Shown: piece after piece, positions 35,931-44,341 of the stretch
How positions within the stretch are numbered: the first letter of the stretch is position 1
Layout: each line of letters starts with the position of its first letter
Source of the DNA: Henriciella pelagia
GTDB taxonomy: Bacteria; Pseudomonadota; Alphaproteobacteria; Caulobacterales; Hyphomonadaceae
DNA: 64,000 nucleotides
Assembly: GCF_002088945.1 (NCBI RefSeq)
Contig: NZ_NCSU01000016.1
Location: 98,564-162,563 of the forward strand
Direction of reading: 5' to 3'
Made by a program: the position numbers and the translations under genes
The notes under the pieces: generated by a model
What the model saw: the letters and a program-made list of their open reading frames with translations, nothing else
Databases searched by the model: none
What the model was told of the DNA's origin: nothing

Positions 35931-36851
35931 CTAGAACTCCACCTTCAGGCCGACCTTGCCGACATGTTCGTCATAGTCGGCGCTGTCGAGGTTCGACTGG
36001 CGGTCGCGATACTTGTAGCCAAGGTCCATGGATAGCGGCCCGGCAATCTCGAATTCCAGATCGCTCTCGGCAGACACGATCTCGTCCTTGCGCTCCTCGC
36101 CGATGGCGGGGTCGATGGCCTGATAGTCGCGGTTCTCATATTCCGCCCCGAAGCGCATCACCGTCTGCTTGCCGAAAACATCGAAGCGCTGGGTATAGCG
36201 GGCACGAGCAGTGCCGCCCTGGAAGTCGAACTGGTCCAGCTCGGCGTCTTCCTCGCCATACTGTCCGCCTACGGAGATGTACTGCTTGTTGCCATCAAGG
36301 AAGAAGAACGCATCGACGCGGGCGGCATCGCCCTCGGCATCACGCCCATCCTGGGTCTTGAAATCCTTATAGGTCTTCACATACGCGCCGCGCAGGAACA
36401 CCTTGTCGCCGAATAGTCGCGACACATTGGGCTGTATCTGCGTATAGTCGAGATAGCCCTCATCATCGAGCCGGGCGTGAACATAATTGGCCAGCACGCC
36501 AGCCTTCACGACCTTGAAGTCATACTCCGCCTCGGCAAAGCCGCGATGGGTCTGCAGGTCAAACTCGCCGAAATCCTGATAGCTCGTGTCAGTGATCTCA
36601 TAGCCAGCCCGTAGCACTGCTTCCTTGGTCAGCTTGTAATCCATCTGCAGCCGTCCGCGCAGCTCGACAGCAACATCGCTATTGTCCGTATTCTGATCGA
36701 GATCGGGAATGCCGACATTGCTGTCCGCAACGGCGCCAACGCCGCCCTCAAAGGTGAATTTCACCGTATCCTCGGCAACAGCTGTCTGTGACAGGGCCAG
36801 CGCCGACAGGGTGACGAAACCTGCTTGCAGTCTGAGTTTTGAAACCTTCAT
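35931..36851 (-). CDS. outer-membrane beta-barrel protein of unknown function
   Basis: This 306-residue protein follows GGAAGGCAAGAAA. It has a signal peptide (cleaved after QTAVAE, about 27), then alternating amphipathic strands rich in Tyr, Asp and Glu (AVLRAGYEITDTSYQDF, KAGVLANYVHARLDDE). It ends in a terminal strand VGKVGLKVEF with C-terminal Phe, the BAM recognition pattern. I estimate 12-14 strands. I recognise no specific porin family; surface-lipoprotein-modifier-like or small diffusion barrels are candidates. It lies between a protease and two secreted repeat proteins on the same strand. Confidence 0.75.
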   Translation of the reverse strand: MKVSKLRLQAGFVTLSALALSQTAVAEDTVKFTFEGGVGAVADSNVGIPDLDQNTDNSDVAVELRGRLQMDYKLTKEAVLRAGYEITDTSYQDFGEFDLQTHRGFAEAEYDFKVVKAGVLANYVHARLDDEGYLDYTQIQPNVSRLFGDKVFLRGAYVKTYKDFKTQDGRDAEGDAARVDAFFFLDGNKQYISVGGQYGEEDAELDQFDFQGGTARARYTQRFDVFGKQTVMRFGAEYENRDYQAIDPAIGEERKDEIVSAESDLEFEIAGPLSMDLGYKYRDRQSNLDSADYDEHVGKVGLKVEF

Positions 36852-36882
36852 TTTCTTGCCTTCCGTGCCTGTTCTGGAGGGC

Positions 36883-36926
36883 GAAGCCGGCGGGGCTTAG
36901 CAAGGGTGGGGGGTCCCGCCGGCTTC
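36883..36926 (-). terminator. perfect 12-bp hairpin after the first GSLGL protein gene
   Basis: GAAGCCGGCGGG (36883-36894) pairs with CCCGCCGGCTTC (36915-36926). It lies 14 bases past the stop of the minus-strand gene ending at 36941 and before the barrel gene. The tail is not T-rich. The stem is nearly identical to the hairpin at 38139-38188 that follows the paralogous gene. Confidence 0.6.
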
Positions 36927-36940
36927 TATGACAAGTCCGC

Positions 36941-38002
36941 TTACAGGCCGAGCGAACCGGTCACCTCGTCAACGATGCTTGTATCGACGACATCGTTAAT
37001 TTCTGATGTGATCTCGGCGGAGACGTCCGCGACGAGATCGGCGAGAATGTCGGCGGTCACGATGTCGTCGACTGTTGCAGTCACGTCCGCGAGGACGTCA
37101 GCTGTCACGTCGAGATCGAGATCGCCGCCATCGATTGGGGTCGGCGCTTCGCCGCCCGCACCGGACAGCGTGTCCAGCGCGCCGGGCAGGTGGTGCACCG
37201 TGTTGCCGACCGAGCGTTTGACCGTGCGGCCAGCGACATGTTTGGTCTCCGCGACCGTGTCGGAAATTCGCGGAACCTTTGCGTCCAGCACGCCATTGAC
37301 GATATCGAGGCCACTGAACGCACCCTGTGCCGGCACACCGCCATCGGTGAAGTCCAGCAGGCTGACATTGAGATCGATGGAGCCATCAAGGTCGACATCC
37401 GCGAGCGAGCCATGCAGCAGCGTAATGTCTGCAACAAGGTCGACCGGAATATCAGTGTCGACCAGGGCACCATTCAGCACGCTGAGTCCGGTATCCAGAT
37501 CGAGATGCAGGCAGGCATCGAGCAGCGCGCCATTGAGCAGCGCGATGTCCGCCATCAGGTCAGGCTGGACGTCCGCATTCAGCAAGGCCCCGTTCAGCAC
37601 CGAGATGATCGCAGCTGCGTCAGCATCAAGCCCGGCATCGAGGAGCGCTGAGCGCAGGATATCGATGTCGGCGAGAGCGTCGGCGTCCAGGACCACATCC
37701 GCAAGCGCGTCTTTCACCACCATCATGGCGGCGAGAATATCTGCATCGACACCTGCATCGGCCAGCGATCCATCCAGAAGGTCGAACGTCCTGTAGGTGG
37801 CTGGTTTTTCAGAAGCCGCTGCCGGAGCCGTTTCGGGCTGCTGCGAAGCGCCAGTTTCTCCTGCGTTTCCCGATGCCTGACCGGAGCCGTTCATCGCTGT
37901 TCTGAATCCGGCTGGTTCATCTGAGGAATAAGCCGGCGCCGCGCTTGCGAAACCTGCTGCCAGTATAGCCGCCAATGCTGTCATGGATGTCGTCCTGATC
38001 AT
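36941..38002 (-). CDS. secreted protein with seven 20-residue repeats and GSLGL C-terminus
   Basis: I do not recognise this 353-residue protein. ATG 38002 follows GGAGAC and opens a signal peptide (TSMTALAAILAAGFASAAPA). After a Gln/Ala/Glu linker (25-71) come seven consecutive 20-residue repeats (72-211) of the form DIxLLNGALLDAxLxxDLxA, with hydrophobics about every five residues. This suggests a solenoid, perhaps of pentapeptide-repeat type. A linker (220-295) leads to a C-terminal segment of about 58 residues ending IVDEVTGSLGL, which also ends the next gene upstream on the same strand. It is probably exported; no membrane anchor or catalytic motif is seen. Confidence 0.75.
   Translation of the reverse strand: MIRTTSMTALAAILAAGFASAAPAYSSDEPAGFRTAMNGSGQASGNAGETGASQQPETAPAAASEKPATYRTFDLLDGSLADAGVDADILAAMMVVKDALADVVLDADALADIDILRSALLDAGLDADAAAIISVLNGALLNADVQPDLMADIALLNGALLDACLHLDLDTGLSVLNGALVDTDIPVDLVADITLLHGSLADVDLDGSIDLNVSLLDFTDGGVPAQGAFSGLDIVNGVLDAKVPRISDTVAETKHVAGRTVKRSVGNTVHHLPGALDTLSGAGGEAPTPIDGGDLDLDVTADVLADVTATVDDIVTADILADLVADVSAEITSEINDVVDTSIVDEVTGSLGL
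37370..37789 (-). repeat. seven in-frame 60-base tandem repeats (20-residue protein repeat)
   Basis: Residues 72-211 of the secreted protein divide into seven gap-free 20-residue units, for example DIALLNGALLDACLHLDLDT and IISVLNGALLNADVQPDLMA. A truncated eighth (NVSLLDF) follows. The DNA copies are diverged, so the array is old rather than a fresh expansion. Confidence 0.8.
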
Positions 38003-38138
38003 GTCTGTCTCCTTCACCATTCACACGATGATGCACTGACGAACCGGCCCGGATTTTATTCCGGTTACAGATCACGAGAAAATTAAACCTGTTACAAATC
38101 AATGCATTGCAAAAACTGACTAATACACACAGGGAAGA

Positions 38139-38188
38139 AAGAAGCCGGCAGGCTGGTGAGGGGGTCGAGGGAGCCCTGCCGGCTTCTT
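38139..38188 (-). terminator. intrinsic terminator after the second GSLGL protein gene
   Basis: AAGAAGCCGGCAGG (38139-38152) pairs with CCTGCCGGCTTCTT (38175-38188), a perfect 14-bp stem. On the minus strand it is followed by TCTTCCC, giving a pyrimidine- and T-rich tail. It ends the transcript of the gene finishing at 38205. Confidence 0.7.
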
Positions 38189-38204
38189 GTCCGTGATCGG
38201 ACGC

Positions 38205-39140
38205 TTACAGGCCAAGCGAGCCGATCACATCATCAACGATCGCTTCATCCACTGCGTCATTGATGTCCGTGTTGACCTGGCTGGTCACTTCAGCGGCAAG
38301 ATCTGCCGCAAGGTCTGCGCTGACCGTATCGCCAACCGTGCTGGTCACGTTCGATGCCACGTCACCAGTGACGTCCAGCGAACCTGTGGTCTCGCCCAGT
38401 GACCCGGTTGCGCTGGCGAGGGTATCGCCGGACACATCGGTTGCCGTGCCGGTCAGCGCGCCTGCCTTGCTGGTTCCGGCTTCAGCCAGCGCTTCGACGC
38501 GGCCTGCGCCATTGGCGGCGACATTGCCGGTCGTGCGGGCTGCACCTTCAGCGCGAGCAGCGCCACTGGTCGCAACATTGCCCGTCGTGCGGGCCGCACC
38601 TTCAGCGCGGGCCTGGCCATTGGCTGCCGCGCGCTGTCCGGTCGAAGCGGCACCGTTGGCCGCTGCTTCGCCGCGGGCCTGGCCATTGGCAGCGGCGCGC
38701 TGTCCAGCCGAAGCGGCACCGTCGGCCGCTGCTTCACCGCGGGCACGAACCGTCCGGCCAGTCGCATCGAGACGGCTCGATGCATCGCCAACCAGTCCGG
38801 TCGCGGCGGTCGCGGTCATCTCGCCCTTCTCTTCGAGCGTGCCCATCGCGGCGCCCGTATCGGCGGACGATGTCAGCGAAGTCATGGCGCTGCCGCGGGC
38901 TTCGCCGTCGGCATCGGCGCTCGCCGAGCTGCCTTCCGGCGTTTCGGCATTTGCGCTTGCATCAGCCGACGTGTCAGCGTCTGCACTGGCGTCGACGCCT
39001 TCTTCAGAAGAAGCATTGGCAGACGCATTGACGGCAACGTCCGCAGCGATGTCAGCGGAAATCTGGGCCGAGGCGGGGGCCGCAACGCCCAGCGCGAAGA
39101 GCGCGGCAAGTGCGGTCATGGAAGTCTTCGAGGTAATCAT
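38205..39140 (-). CDS. secreted Ala/Gly-rich repeat protein with GSLGL C-terminus
   Basis: I do not recognise this 311-residue protein. It follows GGAGTGAAAC and has a signal peptide (TSMTALAALFALGVAAPASA). An acidic Ser/Ala/Asp region (26-85) comes next, then four Ala/Gly-rich basic repeats at 134-213 (two of 22 and two of 18 residues, RxExAA...NGQA and RAEGAARTTGNV types). The C-terminal segment of about 58 residues ends IVDDVIGSLGL. The last 43 residues align without gaps with the neighbouring secreted protein at 24 identical positions by my count, and the signal peptides also share TSMTALAA. The pair is an ancient duplication with unrelated middles. Confidence 0.75.
   Translation of the reverse strand: MITSKTSMTALAALFALGVAAPASAQISADIAADVAVNASANASSEEGVDASADADTSADASANAETPEGSSASADADGEARGSAMTSLTSSADTGAAMGTLEEKGEMTATAATGLVGDASSRLDATGRTVRARGEAAADGAASAGQRAAANGQARGEAAANGAASTGQRAAANGQARAEGAARTTGNVATSGAARAEGAARTTGNVAANGAGRVEALAEAGTSKAGALTGTATDVSGDTLASATGSLGETTGSLDVTGDVASNVTSTVGDTVSADLAADLAAEVTSQVNTDINDAVDEAIVDDVIGSLGL
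38502..38741 (-). repeat. in-frame tandem repeats, two of 66 and two of 54 bases
   Basis: Residues 134-155 and 156-177 are near-identical 22-residue units differing at two positions. Residues 178-195 and 196-213 are near-identical 18-residue units. DNA similarity is high, which suggests recent slippage or recombination and possible length variation between strains. Confidence 0.85.
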
Positions 39141-39646
39141 GTTTCACTCCTTGTCGTTGACATGACAGGGGAGTGACGGGCCACGCGCAGCCCTATTCCA
39201 AAAAATATTCTGACAAATCTGTTAGAATCTCGGAGGGTTAATAGTGACGGGCGATTCAGCGCTGAAATTATTGCAGCCGCTACACGGGACACGCCAAACG
39301 TTTTCTATCATGCGTCAGATTATATGCAATCTTACATTTATGCCCGAGGCAGTGAAACTCCCTAAGCGGTGGCACCTGCAATCCAGCGCAGGGACTCGCA
39401 TCATCCCTGATCGTGAATGACTGCAGCGTCGAAGGCCTTCGCACCAGCGCCACACCTTATGATTTATATTCCGGGGGGATTGGAATTGAAGGTGATACTC
39501 TATTTCCTATACTATATAAAATATAGAAATCACCGTTTTTTCAATGACTTAAAACCCATGACCGCCACCCCTCATCGAGAGTTCGAGGATTTTGTTAATA
39601 ACTCCTGGGTAGATTATTCTCAACCAGACCATGGGAGTATTGGCTG
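39141..39646. promoter_or_regulatory. AT-rich leader region upstream of the pilus operon
   Basis: About 500 bases without a supportable gene, markedly more AT-rich than the surroundings. A structured element lies at 39491-39534: outer arms GGTGAT and ATCACC enclose a perfect inner repeat CTATAT-AAA-ATATAG (39512-39526). GGGAG at 39633-39637 is the ribosome site of the pilin gene. A 76-residue frame at 39417-39647 shows no coding character. Confidence 0.5.
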
Positions 39647-40114
39647 ATGAGGAAAGATATTATCGCACTGACAGCACTGTGCGCCCTGGCAGCTCCCCTC
39701 GCTGCCGCCGACGAAGCCTCCGGAACCCTGAACGTCACCGCCACGGTGCTCAATACCTGCGCGGTTACGACATCGCCGGTTTCATTTGTGAATGTCGGCC
39801 TCGAGACAACCACCGCAAATGGCTCGGTCACGGTCACCTGCACCAATAGCGACGGCTTCACGGTCGCCCTCGATGGCGGCGATGCGGCCGACATTTCCGC
39901 GCGCACGCTCTCACACGACACAGAAACCGCGAGCTTCACCTACCAGCTCTACACCGATGCCGGGTTCACGACGGTCTGGGGCGATGGCACGACCGGCTCC
40001 ACCAATGCTGGCACCGGCCCCTCCGACACACTCATCGTCTACGGCCAGACCACCGGGACGCCCCAGGTCGCCGGAACCTATAGCGACAGCGTCCAGGTGA
40101 CAGTCACCTTCTAG
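39647..40114 (+). CDS. spore coat U domain pilin, CsuA/B-like major subunit
   Basis: This 155-residue secreted protein has a signal peptide (LTALCALAAPLAAA) and one spore coat U (SCPU) domain. The domain starts SGTLNVTATVLNTCAV with its conserved Cys, then VTVTCTNSDGF and the closing VAGTYSDSVQVTVTF, where the last strand is used for donor-strand exchange. This is the standard major subunit of archaic chaperone-usher (Csu-type) pili, used for attachment to surfaces. It is the first of four genes; the chaperone gene follows after 12 bases. Confidence 0.92.
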   Translation: MRKDIIALTALCALAAPLAAADEASGTLNVTATVLNTCAVTTSPVSFVNVGLETTTANGSVTVTCTNSDGFTVALDGGDAADISARTLSHDTETASFTYQLYTDAGFTTVWGDGTTGSTNAGTGPSDTLIVYGQTTGTPQVAGTYSDSVQVTVTF

Positions 40115-40126
40115 GGAAGTCTGAAG

Positions 40127-40810
40127 ATGCGGGCACTCCTGACAGCACTTTCGAGCGCCGTTCTGGCCTTGCCCGCCTTGTCTCAGCAGCTGACCGTCTC
40201 TCCCATCCTGGTCGACGCCCCCGCTGAGGGCGGCGCAACTTCAATCTCCATCGGCTCCACGCTGGAGCGCACGGTCACCATGCAGGTTCGTGTTTTCGGC
40301 TGGGACCAGGATGGCGGCGCTGACCGTTACACTCCCGCGCGGGCGGTGCGTTTCGCGCCGGAGATCTTTCGCCTTGAGCCGGGCGCGACACAGATCGTGC
40401 GCATGCTTGTGCCGGACACCGGCGGAAATGGCGCCTGGCGCATCGTCATTGATGAACTGCCGCAAAAATCTGAAGCGCCAACTTCCGCAACCGCCGCCCG
40501 GCTGAATATCCGCCTGCAATATATCCTTGGCATGTTTGCGGGCGATGCCGGCTCTGAGGCGGACCTGCGCATCGACGCCGAAGCGGGCACCGTCGCGCTG
40601 GTCAATGATGGTGACGGATACCTGCGGCTGCACGCGCTGGCCTTCGAGACGTCCGATGGCGATATTGTCCCGGCCAGCCAGTCCATCGCCTATGTCCTGC
40701 CCTGGTCCAGCCTCATCCTCCCCCTCCCGGCAGACAGGCCCGACATCCACGCCCTGCGTTACGCCATCGGACAGACGCCCTATGCCGCTGAGCTCGGCGG
40801 CCGGCAGTGA
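40127..40810 (+). CDS. periplasmic pilus chaperone, PapD/CsuC-like
   Basis: This 227-residue protein has a signal peptide (cleaved near ALSQQ, about 21) and two immunoglobulin-like domains. Strand segments typical of the family are LTVSPILVDAPAEGG, TVTMQVRVFGWDQD, YTPARAVRFAPEIFRLEPGA and TQIVRMLV, with WRIVIDELP around 105. It caps pilin subunits in the periplasm and hands them to the usher. Its stop overlaps the GTG start of the usher gene (GTGA). Confidence 0.92.
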   Translation: MRALLTALSSAVLALPALSQQLTVSPILVDAPAEGGATSISIGSTLERTVTMQVRVFGWDQDGGADRYTPARAVRFAPEIFRLEPGATQIVRMLVPDTGGNGAWRIVIDELPQKSEAPTSATAARLNIRLQYILGMFAGDAGSEADLRIDAEAGTVALVNDGDGYLRLHALAFETSDGDIVPASQSIAYVLPWSSLILPLPADRPDIHALRYAIGQTPYAAELGGRQ

Positions 40811-43119
40811 GCGCCGCCCTCTCGCGGCTGACAGCGGTCACAGCCTCGGCGGCGGTGCTCGGCGCGCCTGCTCTTGCAGGGCCCATCCAGGCCCTCCCCG
40901 CCAGCCTGCCTGACACCGCCCCGCCCTTGCTCCTCGCCCTCTTCATCAATGGCGAGGACCGCGACCAGCTGATTGAGGTTGAGCAGGTCTCAGGCAGCTG
41001 CGACCGCGCAGAGGCCGGACCGCTCATCGAAGCCGGCCTCTATGCAGGCGCCGGGACCGCTATCTGCCTGCAGGCGCTCGCCGGCGTGGCGGTCGACATC
41101 GACCCCGTATCGGCCCGTCTCGACCTCTATTCAGACCGGCTGCCCGCCCGCAGGCACACTCCGAAGCCACATCCCGCCGCCTTTGCCCGCCCGATCACCG
41201 GCCTCACCGCCGATTACGGCCTCTCGCTCCAGCACTTCGACACCGGCGACGCGATGAGCTTGTCGGCCTTCGGAGATCTTGCCGCCAAGCTCCACACACC
41301 GCATGGTCGGCTCCAGAATGACCTCGTTTTCATCTCCGCGGATGACCGCACGCGCGTCGAACGCTTCCGCACAGTCTATCAGTACGACTTCATCGACAGC
41401 CTCACCCAGCTCAGTATCGGCGACAGCTTCACCCGCGCGCCGGTCTGGGGACGGGTCTCGTCTTTCGCAGGCCTGCAGGTCGGCACCGATCTTTCCATGG
41501 ACCCCGACCAGTCCTACCTGCCTTTTCACACGCTGAAGACCCTGCTGAGGGAACGCTCCGACGTCGACATCCGCGTCAATGGCATCGTTCGCGAGCGCAC
41601 CAGCATTGATCCCGGCCTCAGCGCGTTTGACCTGCGGCCAGAGGCCGGCCTCAACGAGATCGAGGTCACCATTCGCGACGCCAATGGCCTGACCCGCGTG
41701 GAAGATTACAGCTTCTTCTCCTCGCCCCGGGCACTCGCTGCCGGCGTGACCGACTATTCAGTCAGCGTCGGCGTGCCGCGCCGCCTGAACAGCCCGCGCG
41801 CTGCCTATGAAAACGAGGTGCTCGCCAACGCCTTTCTGCGCCGTGGGCTCACCGACACAATCACCTGCGAGGCTTTCCTTGAGATGGGACCGGGCAGCGT
41901 CATGGGCGGTGGCGGCGCCCAATTCATTGCAGGCCCGCTCGGCACCATCGACCTGTCAGGTGCCCTCAGCCATTCCAGCGATAACCGTTCCGGCCAGATG
42001 CTCAGCGCGCGGCTCGATCGCACGACCGCCAAGACCAGCTTCGACCTTCAGGCCCGCCTCGCCAGCGATGACTTCACTGACAGCCTCACCGCTCGCGGCG
42101 TCGCCTTCCCCGATGTCTCGATCCGCGCCAGCATCGGCCAGTTCACCGACGCCGGCACCTTCCGCGCAACCTATACCGAAGAGTCGGACGCACAGCTCAC
42201 CGACCGTCGCTTCGCCTCGGTATCATGGACCAGGGCCTTTGCGCGCAACCGCTACTCTGCCTTCGCGTCGGCCTATCATGATATCGAACGCGAAGAGTCC
42301 GGCCTTTCCCTCGGCCTCCGCGCCACCTTTGGCGACTATTCCGCGCGCACCGCCGCAACCCGTACCCTGTCACACGATCTGCTCTCCCTCCAGGTCTCCC
42401 GCGCGCGCCAGGACGAGTTCGGCACGCAATGGTCCATGCAGGCGAGCCAGGGCGACAGCATCGAGACGATACAGGCCAGCCTCATCACATCCACCGCGCC
42501 GATGGACCTCTTCCTCAATGCCGGGCGTTTCGGCGAGGCAGCCCAGCTCTCCGCAGGCATTCGCGGCGGCGTCGTGCTCGCCGGCGGCGACGCGCGCTTC
42601 GCTCGCCAGACCGGTACTTCAGCCGCTCTCGTGCGGACCGGCTCGCTCGCCGGCACACCGATTTACCAGTATGATCGCAAGGTCGGCACGACGGGTGATG
42701 ATGGCAGCACGCTGGTCGCAAACCTTCGCGCCTTCGAGACCAACACGCTCACCATCAACCCTGACAACCTGCCTCTCGACCAGGTTGCCAGGCTCTACCG
42801 GGCCGATTTCATTCCGCGCCGCGGTCTGGTCGAGGTCACCTTCAAGATCGAGCAACGCCAGGCGCTCGCCTTCACCGTCTACACGCCGGACGGCAATCCA
42901 CTCGAGACCGGCAGTCTCGTCCGCCTCGCCGGCTCTCAGGATGTCTGCCTCGTCGGGTTTGACGGCCGCGTCTATTGCGACAGTGCCGACGATGACGACA
43001 TGGTCGAGATCGACTGGCAGGGAAAAACCTGGACGCGCCGGGTCGGCCCGTTGCGCCGGGCGGGCGAAATCCACCTCTTGCATAATCCGGGAGTAGAAAT
43101 GGCGGGGGTAAGGCCGTGA
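40807..43119 (+). CDS. fimbrial outer-membrane usher, CsuD-like
   Basis: This 770-residue usher starts at a GTG that overlaps the chaperone stop. It has a signal-like N-terminus, an N-terminal chaperone-binding domain (about 25-130), and a beta-barrel from about 140 with the usher patterns LHTPHGRLQNDLVF and SIGDSFTRAPVWGRVSSFAG. A plug-like segment follows (DIRVNGIVRERTSIDPG, AGLNEIEVTIRDANG) and a C-terminal region with VDGRVYC-like Cys residues. It forms the pore through which SCPU pilins are assembled. Length is in the usual range for archaic ushers. It overlaps the tip gene by GTGA. Confidence 0.93.
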   Translation: MSAALSRLTAVTASAAVLGAPALAGPIQALPASLPDTAPPLLLALFINGEDRDQLIEVEQVSGSCDRAEAGPLIEAGLYAGAGTAICLQALAGVAVDIDPVSARLDLYSDRLPARRHTPKPHPAAFARPITGLTADYGLSLQHFDTGDAMSLSAFGDLAAKLHTPHGRLQNDLVFISADDRTRVERFRTVYQYDFIDSLTQLSIGDSFTRAPVWGRVSSFAGLQVGTDLSMDPDQSYLPFHTLKTLLRERSDVDIRVNGIVRERTSIDPGLSAFDLRPEAGLNEIEVTIRDANGLTRVEDYSFFSSPRALAAGVTDYSVSVGVPRRLNSPRAAYENEVLANAFLRRGLTDTITCEAFLEMGPGSVMGGGGAQFIAGPLGTIDLSGALSHSSDNRSGQMLSARLDRTTAKTSFDLQARLASDDFTDSLTARGVAFPDVSIRASIGQFTDAGTFRATYTEESDAQLTDRRFASVSWTRAFARNRYSAFASAYHDIEREESGLSLGLRATFGDYSARTAATRTLSHDLLSLQVSRARQDEFGTQWSMQASQGDSIETIQASLITSTAPMDLFLNAGRFGEAAQLSAGIRGGVVLAGGDARFARQTGTSAALVRTGSLAGTPIYQYDRKVGTTGDDGSTLVANLRAFETNTLTINPDNLPLDQVARLYRADFIPRRGLVEVTFKIEQRQALAFTVYTPDGNPLETGSLVRLAGSQDVCLVGFDGRVYCDSADDDDMVEIDWQGKTWTRRVGPLRRAGEIHLLHNPGVEMAGVRP

Positions 43120-43598
43120 CCCGGGCCCTGCTTCTGGCTACGGCCCTCGCCGCCGCCGCCGCCCTGCCCGCCAAGGCCCAGCTTGGCACCGGGACCTCCT
43201 GTTCTGTGTCTGCCGTGCCGATGCAGTTTGCGCCCTATGCCCCCTTCAGCGGCCTGCCGGCAGAGTCAGCCACTACAGTGACCGTGACCTGCAGCGGACT
43301 GGTCAACCTCCTGGTCTCCTATGAGATCCGGCTCGGGCCAGGCGGATCAGGCTCGATTGCCGCCCGCACACTCGGCGAGGAGGGCGGCGACGACGCGCTA
43401 TCCTACCAGATCTACAGCAATTCTTCGCGAACCATGGTCTGGGGCGACGGTGTCCAGGGCAGCGCCATCTCCGGCTCGCTGTTCTTGCAACTGGTGGCCA
43501 CCTCACGCGTTCATACGGTCTATGGCCGCATCCCGGAAAGCCAGCTTGTGAACACCGGCGACTATTCCGACGAACTGGTCATGACGGTGATTTACTGA
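43116..43598 (+). CDS. spore coat U domain protein, tip/minor pilin (CsuE-like)
   Basis: This is a 160-residue protein with a GTG start overlapping the usher stop, a signal peptide (ATALAAAAALPAKAQ) and an SCPU domain (GTGTSCSVSAVPMQF, ATTVTVTCSGL, closing NTGDYSDELVMTVIY). Being last and distinct from the first pilin, it is the probable tip adhesin. It is shorter than Acinetobacter CsuE, which has two domains, so tip and minor-subunit roles cannot be separated. A TTGCAG-N6-CTGCAA hairpin (43615-43632) follows and may mark the operon end. Confidence 0.88.
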   Translation: MTRALLLATALAAAAALPAKAQLGTGTSCSVSAVPMQFAPYAPFSGLPAESATTVTVTCSGLVNLLVSYEIRLGPGGSGSIAARTLGEEGGDDALSYQIYSNSSRTMVWGDGVQGSAISGSLFLQLVATSRVHTVYGRIPESQLVNTGDYSDELVMTVIY

Positions 43599-43741
43599 GC
43601 CCTGGCTCGCAGGTTGCAGCGCCAACTGCAATTACATCGCCCGTACTTACAGCAGAACCAACGCCAAGCTGCACGAACTGGCCTGAATTCTTAGAGACTT
43701 AATTTTGGGCTCTGACAGCTTGAAGTAGAAATTTGCCTCAC

Positions 43742-44170
43742 ATGGTCCGCGCTTTGCGTCAGAAACCGGATAAGAGAACAGTGTCTGAGAAGAAAAACAT
43801 CCTCGTCGTGGAAGACGAACTCATGATCGGCCTGCATATCAAGGTCGATCTGGAAGCGGCTGGCTTTCGTGTGATCGGCCCTGTGAGCTCTGTGGAGGGC
43901 GCGCTGTCCGCCATTCGGGACGAAGACATCGATGCCGCCGTGCTCGATCTCAAACTCTATAATGAGTGGTCTCTGTCCATTGCGCAGGCGCTGGCCGATC
44001 AGAACATCCCCTTCCTGTTCCTCACCGGCTCGCGCATCGGAGCCATGGCAGACCGTTTCAAGGGCGTGACCATCCTCTGCAAGCCGATCATGACTCGCAC
44101 GTTGCACAGGCACGTGCAGGAGATGGTCGAGCCGCAGATCCAGCCCGAGGCCCAGCGCCGCTCTGCCTGA
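43742..44170 (+). CDS. single-domain response regulator (REC)
   Basis: This is a receiver domain without an output domain. Acidic residues Glu24-Asp25, phosphoacceptor Asp69 in AVLDLKL, Thr95 in LFLTG and Lys114 in CKP form the complete switch set. A GTG at 43781 (then SEKKNILVVEDE) follows AAGAGA and would remove 13 residues unlike the fold, so it is a serious alternative start to ATG 43742. No histidine kinase is adjacent. Stand-alone receivers of this kind act in phosphorelays or by protein contact. It follows the pilus operon but is separated by 143 bases. Confidence 0.88.
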   Translation: MVRALRQKPDKRTVSEKKNILVVEDELMIGLHIKVDLEAAGFRVIGPVSSVEGALSAIRDEDIDAAVLDLKLYNEWSLSIAQALADQNIPFLFLTGSRIGAMADRFKGVTILCKPIMTRTLHRHVQEMVEPQIQPEAQRRSA

Positions 44171-44310
44171 GCGCGCCGCTTCGAACGTCTCATCATGCCC
44201 ATCGGGTGATCGACGTCGAACCTTGTGGCCACCCTTTGACCCAGCAGAAGCACTCATCCTGACAGAATTCGGACGAGCGCTTCTGCTGCGGTCATGTCAG
44301 CTTGTCGCCC

Positions 44311-44341
44311 CCTCCCCACTTATCCTGAGCGTGTCAGAGGA
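44311..44341 (+). repeat. variant unit of the TGAGC repeat family
   Basis: CCTCCCCACTTATCCTGAGC followed by GTGTCAGAGGA resembles the unit at 63410-63442 (CCTCCCCGTTTATCCTGAGC followed by CTGTCGAAGGA). A 72-residue frame over this stretch (44223-44441) is therefore probably repeat-derived and not a gene. Confidence 0.6.

Noticed and set aside
39417..39647. 76-residue frame upstream of the pilin gene
   Set aside because: AT-rich, no conserved pattern and no ribosome site; it overlaps the structured leader element.
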